The position numbers and the translations under genes are program-made. DNA of 64,000 bases from Cornus controversa (Eukaryota > Streptophyta > Magnoliopsida > Cornales > Cornaceae), in NCBI GenBank assembly GCA_026545225.1, contig CM048845.1, positions 98,600,533 through 98,664,532 of the forward strand, in the 5' to 3' direction. The notes under the pieces were generated by a model. The model worked only from the letters and a program-made list of their open reading frames with translations, was not told where the DNA came from and made no database searches. Below, piece by piece: positions 1 to 10,584 of the stretch. How positions within the stretch are numbered: the first letter of the stretch is position 1; every line of letters starts with the position of its first letter.

Positions 1-371
1 TTTCATTTTTTTTACCTTTTTAAAAAATTGCAATTACCAATGAAGTGAAAGAGATGATTTTTGCCCAGAAAAACAATTTTTGCCCATGGGGCATGATACA
101 GTAGGAGGCTTCCAATTTTGGGGTGAAAGTGAATCAGATGATACATTAAAAAGTAGAAGTATAGAACTAAAAATGAGAGAGAAACTTACCTAAGAAACGA
201 ATTGGACTTTGGTGGACCACAACCTCCACAAGAAATAGTCATTATTTGTTGCTATTTGACCGTGAAAAAAGAAGAAGAAAATGAGAGAGACTAGGCCATG
301 AAGAAAGAAGAAAAAAAAAAGAGAAAACACAAAGCAAACCCAAATAGATGAGTTAGTAACATCTTTTTAAA
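1..371. other. AT-rich intergenic DNA, nothing recognised
   Basis: Low-complexity AT- and purine-rich sequence with poly(A) runs. I see no open frame with coding character, no splice-bounded exon and no terminal repeat. Confidence 0.5.
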
Positions 372-560
372 AAAAATGAGGCCCAGTATTATTGGGTTTA
401 ATTAAATGGACCATAGGTAACAAATTTTTATTTTTAAAAATAAGATCCAACAGTATTGGGTTTGATTAAATGGACTATAGATAATAAATTTTTGTCTTTA
501 AAAGTGAGACCCAGTAGTCTTGGGTTTGATTAAATGACCCATAGTTAATAATTTTATTTT
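372..560. repeat. 63-bp tandem repeat array, left part
   Basis: Three copies of a unit of about 63 bp begin near 378, 443 and 505. Each has a GAGRCCCA-like start, a TTGGGTTTGATTAAATG core and an AT-rich tail. The array resumes at 2130-2240 (units near 2143 and 2204), so it was one array of about five units before the element at 561-2129 landed in the third unit. No coding potential. Confidence 0.8.
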
Positions 561-1272
561 GGTAAAATACACTGACCTCCCTTAAGATTTGGCCTAATTA
601 CATCTAGGAGTGACCACGGATCGGATTGGATCGGATTTTGCATAATCCTAATCCGATTCGCGGATTATGGATTAGAGAAAATTCAATCCGATCTGATCCG
701 TGGCAATCCACCAATCCGATCCGATCCGTGATTGAATGGATCAGATCGGATCAGATTAATGGATTGGTCTAGTACTTCTATTTGAATTTTTTTTTTCTAC
801 TTCAAAAATTCCAAAAAAAAAATTGATCAACAAACACAACACTTTTTAAATGAACACAATTGTTAAATAAACAAATATAATATATATTGAGTTTTTAGGT
901 TTACCCATGTAAGTATGTAGCATATTATATTATTATACATATAATTACTAATTATATATATAAATATATTGCCACAGATTGGATTGCCGATCGGATCAGA
1001 TTTCTAACCCTCCAATCCGCAATCCAATCTGTGGCTAACGGATTTTAATTTTTTTAATCCGCCACCAATCCATTAGCTAATGGATCGGATCAGGTCGGAT
1101 TCGCAAATTTTTTGTGCACCCCTAATTACACCCGACATCAAACTAATGAATTTTGTTACAATGATCTCCCCTGAGGTTTGCTCCGTTAGACAAATACCCC
1201 CCTCCACCCAAAATTCTGTTAGTTTTGTCAAAAAAATTATGGTAAATTACACCAACCCCCCCCTAAGGTTTG

Positions 1273-1303
<31 letters not shown>

Positions 1304-2129
1304 AGCATAATTACACCCGGTATCAAACTAATTGATTTTGTTACAATGACCTCCCCTGTAACAGAAATAAACTAATCGACGTTAGCTTTAGGGTGAAATG
1401 TCTATTCTATCATTAATATTATATTAATATAAAAATTAAAATATTTATATATATAAAATAACATTTTTGCCCATCTAATATAAAAATATTTACTATATTA
1501 TATATATAGTAAATATTATCATATATATGTGTGTGTGCGCGCACAACTCTAGCTGACATCATCACCCCCATCAACACCACACCAAGATCACTGCCATGCC
1601 ACATACCAGACCCACCACTCACAGTTGCCATGCTATGAACCACCATTAGTCGAGCCACTATGAGCCACCACAACCATCGTGCACATCCCCAATTGCCATG
1701 GCCACCACCATGCTCCCACCATGTAAATATTATTATATTAGATGGACAAAAATGTCATTTATATATATAAATATTTTAATTTTTATATCAATATAATATT
1801 AAGGGTAGAATAGACATTTCACCAAAAAGTTAATATTGGTTAGTTTATTTATGTTACAGGGGATGTCATTGTAGCAAAATCAATTAGTTTGATGATAGGT
1901 GTAATTAAGTCAAACCTTAAGGGAGGTCAGTATAATTTATCCCAAACCTCAAGTGAGGTCAGTGTAATTTACCATATTTTTTTTTGACAAAACTAACAGA
2001 ATTTTGGACGGAAGGGGGGGTCTTTGTCTAATGGAGCAAATCTCAGGAGAGATCATTGTAGCAAAATCTATTAGTTTAATGCCAGGTGTAATTAGGTCAA
2101 ACCTCAGGGGAGGTGAGTGTATTTTACCC
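561..2129. mobile_element. Fold-back Mutator-like element with long terminal inverted repeats
   Basis: The left arm (561-604 plus 1125 to about 1497, interrupted by a 520-bp MITE) is the reverse complement of the right arm (about 1722-2129) over roughly 400 bp. The ends are GGTAAAATACACT and AGTGTATTTTACCC. The flanks are identical 9-bp duplications TTTTATTTT (552-560 and 2130-2138), the size made by Mutator transposases. Each arm holds a second internal copy of the terminal motif (about 1271 and about 1950), so the TIRs are themselves duplicated. The central spacer (about 1498-1721) is AT-rich and then CA-rich, with no transposase. It is non-autonomous; the superfamily call rests on TSD length and TIR length. 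Confidence 0.8.
605..1124. mobile_element. hAT-type MITE nested in the fold-back element
   Basis: A 520-bp insert runs from TAGGAGTG to CACCCCTA, with subterminal repeats of GGATCGGATTGGATCGG type at both ends in inverted orientation. The flanks are 8-bp duplications ATTACATC (597-604) and ATTACACC (1125-1132), one transition apart. The right arm of the host element has the uninterrupted version of this site, which confirms the insertion. The 8-bp TSD and TAGGGGTG-like ends are hAT hallmarks. It has no coding capacity. Confidence 0.85.
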
Positions 2130-2240
2130 TTTTATTTTTAAATAAGACTCACTAGTATTGGGTTTGGTAAAATGAACCATAGTTAATAAAAAAAAATTTA
2201 AAATGAGTTCGAGTAATAGCATTGGGTTTGATTAAAATTT
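2130..2240. repeat. 63-bp tandem repeat array, right part
   Basis: Continuation of the array at 372-560, displaced by the fold-back insertion. The first 9 bases are the right copy of the target duplication. Two diverged units start near 2143 and 2204. Confidence 0.75.
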
Positions 2241-2393
2241 CAGAGCCCTCCAAAATTAGGGGCGTAAGCGACGGCCCAGGACCGGCCGTGCATGTGCAAC
2301 ACCAAACCTAGAGCTTTGTTTTCCCTTTCCACCATTACCTATTTCTCTCTCAGCCCAAAATCCACAACCAGTGAGCTCAAAGTACAATGTTAA

Positions 2394-2600
2394 ATCCATA
2401 TAAGAAATGGAAGGAAAATCAAAACCCATAATCGAATTGTTGTGGCGATCTCAGATCCAAATACGACGCCAAACCCATATGAGAAATTAAGGAAATATCA
2501 AAACACATAATTGATTTGTTGTGGTGAGCTCAGATCAAGTACAACATCAAACCCATATGAGAAATCAAACGAAAAATCAAAACCCATAATCAATTTGTCT
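2394..2600. repeat. 79-bp tandem repeat, about 2.6 copies
   Basis: Units start at about 2394, 2474 and 2553. They share CCCATATGAGAAAT, AAAACCCATAAT and a GTTGTGGYGA segment followed by CTCAGATC. The short open frame here is simply repeat sequence. Confidence 0.75.
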
Positions 2601-3602
2601 CCATTGATGCCTCTTGTTGAAGTTTTTGCGTGTATAACACATCTGTTGTTTGATAAAATGTTTCAAATTACTATGACAGTCTCCATATACAGATCATTTC
2701 TCCATTGCTACTGTTCAGATTATATATATACATATGTACGTATATGTGCAATATATGTATATATATGTTAATTAAATGAAAATGGTTTTGGACTAATCAT
2801 GTGATGGTTCCGGCGTATGAAGAACTCTCCAAAACACTAGAACTGAAAGAGAAAGAATGTGAGAGAGAATTAGAAAAGAAAAAGAGAGAGAAAAAAGAAA
2901 GGGCGATATTGTCTTAACATAATTAATTAAAAGGTAATTTCAGTATTTAAGAAGAATTGACTGATGTCAGATGGTCAGAGATATTTGAACAAACCTAAAG
3001 AGAGGCTGACCATTTTTCTTCTAAAAATTTCATCCAAGAGATAATTTGGCAAACCTCGGGAGAGAGGTCAGAGATATTCATCAAAAAAAAAATGAGAAAA
3101 TTTTGAAGGAAAAAATTATAGTTTGATTGAAGAAAGAAATTTATTTTTTATTACTAAGGAAATTAAAAGAATTAAAGAGTAAAAGAGAAAAGAAAGAAAA
3201 CAAAATCAGTGATAATGTTAGAATTAAAAATTCTAAGAAGGTTACACACATATATATTTTTTCATATATATGTAAGCAAAATGATATATATTATAGTAGG
3301 CAGGGCAAGGACGGGGGGCATGTGTCCCCAAGGGCATACACTAGCTCCGTCCCTGCACTTGGATCACACAGAGCAGAGCGAGTGCGAGAGCAAAAAAGCA
3401 AAAGTGCCCTATTTCATACAAAGACAAAGTGCGAAAGCAATAAATTCTATTTCATACAGAGACAATGACAAAACAAGAGTGAGATAACCATTTAGAAAAA
3501 TTATGTGATTTGGGTTCTTACAGAGTAGTTGAGTCGTGGTTGCTGTTAGGGCAGCGCAGAAAAGCCAAGTGTACTTTATGCTCTTCTACTAAGTTCATGA
3601 TA
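2601..3602. other. Intergenic DNA, nothing firm
   Basis: AT-rich, with TA- and GA-rich stretches. A GGGGGCATGTGTCCCC palindrome lies at about 3315-3330, beside a CTAGCTCCGTCCCTGC motif of the kind seen in degraded plant repeats. No supported gene. Confidence 0.4.
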
Positions 3603-3617
3603 ATTTTTCTTTTTTTT

Positions 3618-3683
3618 TTTGTTTTTCTATTTTTGTTTTTTTAAAGGTATATGATGGAAGGTGAGAGTTAAAAAAGAGAACTA
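3618..3683. repeat. Diverged direct repeat flanking the Copia element, left copy
   Basis: About 65 bp (TTTTTCTATTTTTGTTTTTT through GGTGAGAGTT to AGAGAACTA) matches 10176-10237 on the far side of the Copia element at roughly 80% identity. The element therefore landed between or within two tandem copies of host sequence. Confidence 0.6.
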
Positions 3684-4025
3684 TATTACGTAACAAATTG
3701 GTGTCCACGTGTCCACCCCACTTGTGCTATCATTTTACAAGTGGGGATTGACAACTATTACAACAGACAATTGGTTGAATGACATAGAGGGTGCTAATTG
3801 GTGCAACAAGGCAACAAGTTTTCCTATATATATGTGACTGGTTGTATATAACTACATAGATCATTTTTTATAGTAAAACAAACAGCAAGTCCCCTCTCTC
3901 TCCTACTATTATAAATTTATTAATATAAATCAAATTTCTTACCTTATCTTCCTTCTGAGATTACAAACACATACCCCTATTATATCTGTGAGTGTATATT
4001 TTTGTGGTCATTTACTATTAGAACA
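3684..4025 (+). repeat. 5' LTR of the Copia element
   Basis: Begins TATTACGTAACAAATTGG (the first G of TG is mutated to A) and ends TATTAGAACA. It contains a TATATATA stretch near 3826 and a CT-rich tract. It is about 30 bp shorter than the 3' LTR because of a shorter CT/TC tract. Confidence 0.85.
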
Positions 4026-4194
4026 CGTTATCGACACGAGGCTTTTACCATCTGAGGAGCCAATTTCATTTTTCATTCCCGAATCAAAAGTACGAAAATT
4101 ATTTATTTATATCTCTAATAATGATAAAACATACGTATGCTAATTTTAACTTAACATAACAATTTTCTTTCTGATTTATGCTTATGTCATTTCA

Positions 4195-4225
<31 letters not shown>

Positions 4226-4295
4226 AAGTATATATATATATATATATATAAAGTCTATACATATATATATGTATATATATATATAAAGTCCTTCC

Positions 4296-4335
<40 letters not shown>
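4195..4335. repeat. (TA)n-rich leader of the Copia element
   Basis: Long TA runs broken by ATAAAGT motifs lie in the untranslated leader between the 5' LTR and gag. They are probably replication-slippage expansions after insertion. Confidence 0.7.
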
Positions 4336-4337
<2 letters not shown>

Positions 4338-7300
4338 CTTCTCGATTGGGAAATGGCATGCTTATGCTATTTAAATTCATATTTTATTAATGTGTTCTTC
4401 AATATACTGTACTTGCATATAAAATTTTAACTATGTTTCTCTTCCAATTTATAGTATCCTGAAAATGTCAAATCTTGCAAACCTCGACTTCACTGCCCTT
4501 GATATTTCGGGTAGAACTATCTATCATGGATTCTCGATGCTGAGATCCATTTGAATGCTAAAAATTTGGGAGAGACGATTAAAAAAGGAAATAAAGCATC
4601 TATGCAAGAACGGACAATGACAACCATCACATACATGAGAATTTAAAATCCGAGTATCTTACAATCAAAAACCCGTCCATGCTATGAAAAAATTTGAAGG
4701 ATAGGTTCGAACATCAAAGAACTATAATCCTTCCAAGAACTCAAGATAACTGGTCAAAATTGAAGTTGTCCGATTATAAATCTGTAATAGAATATAATTC
4801 AATCTTATTTCAAATTAGTTCTCAAATGAACTTATATGAACAGCCAAAAACTAATGTGGATATGTTAGAAAAACATTTACCACATTTCATCCTTCAAACT
4901 TGCTTCTCCAACAACAGTATCGAGAGAGACACTTTACGAGATACTCTAAGTTAATATCTTGTTTATTAGTGGTTGAACAAAAATAATGAGCTCTTACTGG
5001 AAAATCACGAATCCTATGCGATCGAATCAGCTTTATTAACTGAAGCACATGTAACATCCTTTAATGGTCGCGATCGTGGACATGGACGTGGATGTGGCCA
5101 AGGATGTGGTCATGGTAGTGATAGTGGTCGTGATCATGGACGTGGTCGTGATTGTGGCCGCAGTAGAAATAATAACTATGGTGGTTATAATTCATTAGAG
5201 TTTTCTAGTAAGAAATACACACCATACTATTAAGAAGGAAATGCAAGTGAGGCCAAGGAAAAAAAATTGAAAGTTGTGCAGAATGCACCCTCCAAATCAT
5301 ATGAAAATGCTTACTTTTGATGTGGAATAAACGGGCATTGATCATAGACCTCTTGAACGTCCAAACATTTAATTGAGCTATATCAAGCCTCACTCAAAGA
5401 AAAATGGAAGGAAAAGGAGATTGAAACAAATGTTATCGGGAACAATGAGCCAGTGGCCATCAATCACCTTGATAATTCAGATTTCTATGAATATATACCT
5501 CCTTGAAAATAATAATCAATAGATTTGATCCACACCCAAGATAAATAGGGAAGATATATGTTTGGTATACAATGTCACGACACATACTATCCTTAAAGAT
5601 AGAAAATATTTTTCACATATAACATTAGCGGAAGCTAATGCCAATGCCATATTAGGTTCCATAGACCTGATTGATGGTTCTGAAAGAGTTAACATTGTGC
5701 TACTATGTGGAACACAATTACATATTAATGATACTCTCTACTCGATCAGATCCAAGAGAAATCTGTTGAATTTTAAAGATATACATTGTAACGGATATCA
5801 TATTAAAACAATAAATAAAGGGAGTATAGAATATTTATGCATTACATCAATTATTTTATACCGGAAGCATGTTTTAGAAAAACTCTCTACTTTCTCTTCT
5901 AGGCTATATTTTATGAATATAAGAGCAATCGAATCACATGTAGTGATGCACTAAAAGTGCTCTAACCTAAAGAATTTTATACTATGGCATAATATCCTTG
6001 GTCATTCTGGGTTAACAATGATACGCCAAATTATTGAAAATTTAAATGGGCATCTATTAAAAAATCAGAAAATTCTTTTGACAAGTGATTAAACATGTAC
6101 TGCATGCTTACAAGGAAAGTTAAGTGTGAGGCAATCTCTTTCAAAATTTGTCGTTAAATCCCCTAATTTTTTTACAAAGGATCCACATGAATATAGGGCA
6201 TATTCACCCATCATGTGGACTATTTCGTTATTTTATGGTCTTAATTGATGCCTCAACTCGATGGTCTCATATTTGCTTACTTTCTACTCGCAATGTTGTA
6301 TTTGCTAGACTCTTGACCCAAACAATTCATTTACGAGCATAATTCTCAGATTATCCAATCAAGACAATTCATCTTGACAATGTTGGAGGATTTACATCTC
6401 AAATTTTTAATGACTATTGCATGTCTATTGACACTCATGTTGAACACCCCATTGCACACACTCATACTCAAAATGGTCTAGCAGAGTCTTTTATAAAACG
6501 TTTTCAATTGATTGCTAGACCATCACTTATGAGAACAAAGCTCCCTATGTCGGCTTGGGTACATGCCATATTACATACAACATCATTAGTTTGTATTAGA
6601 CCAACTGCTTACTACAGTTTTTCACCTCTACAACTTATGGTTGGTCAACAACCAAATATCTCTCACTTACAAATTTTTGGTTGTACTATCTTTATGCTTA
6701 TTACACTACCACAATGAACAAAAATGGGCCATCAGCGTAGATTTGAAATTTATGTAGGTTTTGACTCTCCATTTATCATTAGATATCTTAAACCTATGAC
6801 AGGAAATTTGTTCAAAACAAGATTTATTGATTGTTATTTTGATGAAACTGTATTCCTATCATTAGAGGAGGAATTAACATAGCCCGAACATCAGCATGAG
6901 ATCACTTAGAATGCCACAACATTATCACATTTTGATCCTCCTACAAATCAAAGAGAACTTGAAGTTAATAGAATCATTCATTTGCAAGGTATTGCAAATC
7001 AATTACCAAATGCATTTACTGATACAAAGAAAGTGATACAATTATATATACATGCTGCAAATATTTCAGTACGAATTGATGTCCCTGTTGGACAATCTAT
7101 CAATATTGCGGCAAATGCATTTAAAACACGCTTAAAGCGTAGTAGACCTATTGATGTAAAAGATACTATTCCTTGAAAGAGAAAAGTACAAGAGAAAATA
7201 CATAAACAGATGGCACTCCTAAGGAGGCCATACTTACAAAGGGAGCAATAATAGCCCCTGAAGAAACACAAGCCCTTGATGAGGCCACTGAAATAATAGC

Positions 7301-8064
7301 CCTTGATGAGACATAAAAGAAGGTAGTCATACCTAAAAATGATGATATATCAAAAAATTATACAAAGAGATCGAATAAAAATAAAGTTCTTGTCGACAGC
7401 ATAATCTCTTTTGCAATTGCTCTTGATATTGCAAGAGATGATAAGGATCCGAAAGCTCGATACATCGATGAATGTCGACGCAGAAATGATTAGCCAAAAT
7501 GAAAAGAAATAATACACGCAAATTAAATTCACTGGCAAAATATAAGCATTTGGATCAGTAATTCAGACACCTGAAAGTGTCAAGCTTGTATGGTACAAAT
7601 GAATAGTTGTATGGAAAAAAAATTATAAAAATGAAATTATGAGATACAAAGCCTGCTTAGTGGCACGAGGTTTCTCACAGAGGCCTAGTATTGACTATGA
7701 GGCGACATATTCTCCCATAATGGATGTAATCACATTTCGATTCTTGATTAATTTGACAGTCACAGAAAGACTGAAAATACATCTAATGGATGTGGTTACG
7801 ACATATTTATATGGATCACTTGATATCTATATGAAAATCCCTGAAGGATTTCAAATGCCTGAAACAAGTAATTCAAAATCACGTTGCATGTTTTAAATCA
7901 AGTTGCAACAATTGTTGTACGGGTTAAAACAATCTGGATGCATGTGGTACAATCGCCTCAGAGAGTAATTACTAAAAGTGATATGTAAATAATTCAATTT
8001 GTTCATGCGCTTTCATTAAGAAATCAAGATATGGATTTGCAATGGGAGAACTCCTGAAGAGCTT

Positions 8065-8332
8065 TGTAGTAACCCTTGTGGACGGGTGTGAGTGGGCGGG
8101 TGCGAAGACAGACATTAGGCTGAGCTACCACACTGACAAGGTACAGGGTGCTCAATCCCACATCACCTGGGTATCCCACATCGCCTGCGTGTGAAAAAGG
8201 GGATGTGCTTATATGTAGTATATTCTCTTCAAATGGTATAAGGCCTTTTGGGATAAAATCCAAAAGCAAAATCGTGCGGGCTCAGGCCCAAAGCGGACAA
8301 TATCATATCATGTGTTGGAGCGGGGTATTACA
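8065..8332 (+). repeat. Left LTR of nested TRIM
   Basis: 268 bp, TGTAGTAACCC to GGGGTATTACA. It carries a local duplication of about 18 bp (CCCACATCRCCTG repeated near 8156-8190) absent from the right LTR, so this change arose after insertion. Confidence 0.9.
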
Positions 8333-8401
8333 GTTAATATCAGAGCCTAAACCCAGCCGAAAGTATGCCGATAAGGACGTCGGGCCTCCTAGGGGGTGGA
8401 T

Positions 8402-8651
8402 TGTAGTAACCCTTGTAGACGAGTGTGAGTGGGCGGGAGCGAAGACAGACACTGGGCTGAGCTACCACACTAACAAGGTACAGGGTGCTCAATCCCACAT
8501 CGCCTAGGTGTGAAAAACAGGACGTGCTTATATGTAGTATGTTCTCTTCAAATGGTATAAGGCCTTTTGGTGTAAAACCCAAGAGCAAAACCGTGCGAGC
8601 TCAGGCCCAAAGCGAACAATATCATACCATGTGTTGGAGCGGGGTATTAGA
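8402..8651 (+). repeat. Right LTR of nested TRIM
   Basis: 250 bp, TGTAGTAACCC to GGGGTATTAGA. It is nearly identical to the left LTR apart from scattered transitions and the missing 18-bp duplication. Confidence 0.9.
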
Positions 8652-9795
8652 AGCTTACCACAACTGGTAATTATTTAAAGAAAGAATTTGAAATGAAAGA
8701 TCTTGACAAAACAAAGTTTTACCTTGGGCTATAGATTGAATATTTACCAAGTGGGATTCTTATTCAACAGTCAACATATACATAAAATGTGCTGAAGTGA
8801 TTTTATATGGATAAAACTCATCTATTAAGTTCTCCAATGGTTGTCCGATCACTTGATGTGAAGAAAGATCCATTCTGTGCTCAAGAAGATAATGAAGAAT
8901 TTCTTGGTTCTAAAATTCCATATCTTAGTTTTATTGGTGTTCTTATGTATCTTGCAAATTGCACCCGACCTGACATAGTTTTTTTAGTCAATTTATTGAT
9001 ACGGTACAGTTCTGCACCAATCCACAGACATTGGAATGATATCAAGCATATAATAAGATATCTTCATAGAACCACTGATATGGGATTGTTTTATTCAAAT
9101 AAATCAAAATCCCAATTAGTTGGATATGCAGATGCAGGTTATCTTTCTGATCCATATAAAGCTCGATCACAAATAATGTATGTATTTAATTGTGGTGACA
9201 CTGCTATATCATGGAGATCCATGAAACAAATAATGACTGCAATTTCTTCAAATCATGCTCAGATACTCGCAATTCATGAGGCAAGTTAAGAGTGTGTCTG
9301 GCTGAGATCTATGGTACAACATATTCGAGAAACATGTGAACTCTCCCCAATAAATAATATTCCAACGATATTATTGCAAAAATCAAATAAAGTTATATTA
9401 AAAGAGATAGAATCAAACATATCTCACCAAAATTCTTTTATACTCACGAGCTTTAGAAAAGTGGTGATATGGATGTTCAACAAATATGTTCATGTGATAA
9501 TTTAGTAAACTTATTTACCAAGAGTCTACCAACTACAACGTTCAAGAAGTTGGTACACAACATTGGAATGCGTCGACTAAAAGATTGTACATGTTGAGAT
9601 ACTGCAATAATGATACTCATGAGGGGGATCAATTAATTAAAGAATGACATCAGCATTATGTACTCTTTTTTCTTTGTCCAAATTTTATTCCAATGAGTTT
9701 TCCTAGCAAGGTTTTAATGAAGCACTCTTAATCCATGTAATACTATTTTCAGAGATACAAGAATGTTGTGTAAAACTGTGGACCCCAAGAAGGAG

Positions 9796-10167
9796 TGTTA
9801 CGTAACAAATTGGTGTTCACATGTCCACCCCACTTGTGCTATCATTCTACAAGTGAAAATGTAAATATCCAGCAAATGGATTAATTTGCCAACTATCACA
9901 ACAACAGGTAATTGGTGCAGCAAGGCAACAAATTTGCCTATATATACATGGCTTGTTGTACATAACTACAGAGATCATTTTTGATAATAAAACAAACAAA
10001 AAGTCCTCTCTCTCTCTCTTCCCTTCCTTTCCCTTCCTATCTCTTACTATTATAACTTTATTAATATAGATCAACTTTCTTACCATATCTTCCTTCTCAT
10101 ATTACAGACACATTCTCCTGTTATATCCTGTGAGTGTATATTTTAATAGTTATTTACTATTACAACA
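9796..10167 (+). repeat. 3' LTR of the Copia element
   Basis: Begins TGTTACGTAACAAATTGG and ends CTATTACAACA, with canonical TG/CA ends. It has an expanded CT/CCTT tract near 10005-10045. Confidence 0.85.
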
Positions 10168-10175
10168 AATTAAAC

Positions 10176-10237
10176 TTTCTTTTTTCTATTTTTGTTTTTT
10201 TAGAAATATTTAATTGAAAGGTGAGAATGAAAAACAG
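10176..10237. repeat. Diverged direct repeat flanking the Copia element, right copy
   Basis: Partner of 3618-3683: TTCTATTTTTGTTTTTTTA, then GAAAGGTGAGAATG, ending AGAGAATTA. Confidence 0.6.
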
Positions 10238-10584
10238 AGAATTAGACATGAAAGGTTAAATCAAATTCACCTATAAACTTTTTAGAAAAAATAGTCTTAA
10301 TCATCAAAACAACTATATCACAACCGGATTTGGATGTGATGAATTTGAATGTGAGACGGACATTGTAAAAAAAAAAAAAGATATAATTATGACAATTGTT
10401 TCAACAGTGATTGTTAGCCATACACATCTTTAAAGGATGGACACATTCTTTTCAATTTTTGTTTTTGGCAAGGGATTTCAATGTTTCTTTGTGCATACGC
10501 TTAGACTAGTGGCTAATATTGAAAAATATATATATTATTGAAAAGGGAGAGGTATAAATTAAAATTTATAAATATACATATATA
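10238..10584. other. Intergenic DNA, nothing recognised
   Basis: AT-rich sequence between the Copia element and the next Mutator-like element. No gene or repeat end seen. Confidence 0.45.

Larger units (their letters stand above)
8065..8651 (+). mobile_element. TRIM (miniature LTR retrotransposon) nested in Copia RT
   Basis: A complete 587-bp element has two LTRs (8065-8332 and 8402-8651) around a 69-bp interior. The interior starts with a primer site resembling TGGTATCAGAGCC (TTAATATCAGAGCC, 8334-8347) and ends in a polypurine tract (CTAGGGGGTGGA, to 8401). It codes for nothing. The perfect 5-bp flanks AGCTT (8060-8064 and 8652-8656) fix both ends; the final CA of the right LTR has become GA. 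Orientation is the same as the host Copia element. Such elements must borrow the reverse transcriptase and integrase of others. Confidence 0.92.
4465..9600 (+). pseudogene. Copia gag-pol, broken by stops, frameshifts and a TRIM
   Basis: The polyprotein remnant starts at the ATG at 4465 (MSNLANLDFTALDISG). Gag of the UBN2 type runs to about 5000, followed by an RG/HG-rich tail at about 5063-5175 and a degenerate zinc knuckle near 5310. Protease/GAG-pre-integrase sequence lies at 5562-6120 and integrase core at 6148-6720. Reverse transcriptase starts about 7640 (YKACLVARGFSQ), is cut by the TRIM at 8065-8651, and resumes with FEMKDLDKTKFYLGL; RNase H follows at 8807-9560 (GYADAGYLSDP). Stops recur throughout. 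The segment that should carry the catalytic YVDD motif is missing just before the TRIM. Not functional. Confidence 0.88.
3684..10167 (+). mobile_element. Ty1/Copia LTR retrotransposon, decayed, with nested TRIM
   Basis: Two related LTRs (3684-4025 and 9796-10167) bound a Copia-order coding remnant: gag, protease/pre-integrase, integrase, reverse transcriptase, RNase H. The 5-bp flanks AACTA (3679-3683) and AATTA (10168-10172) differ by one transition, consistent with an old target duplication. A purine tract AAGAAGGAG (9787-9795) precedes the 3' LTR. The sequence after the 5' LTR (CGTTATCGACACGAGGC) is not the usual initiator-Met primer site, so I do not assign the primer. LTR sequence differences, many stops and a 587-bp nested element show it is inactive. 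Confidence 0.9.
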
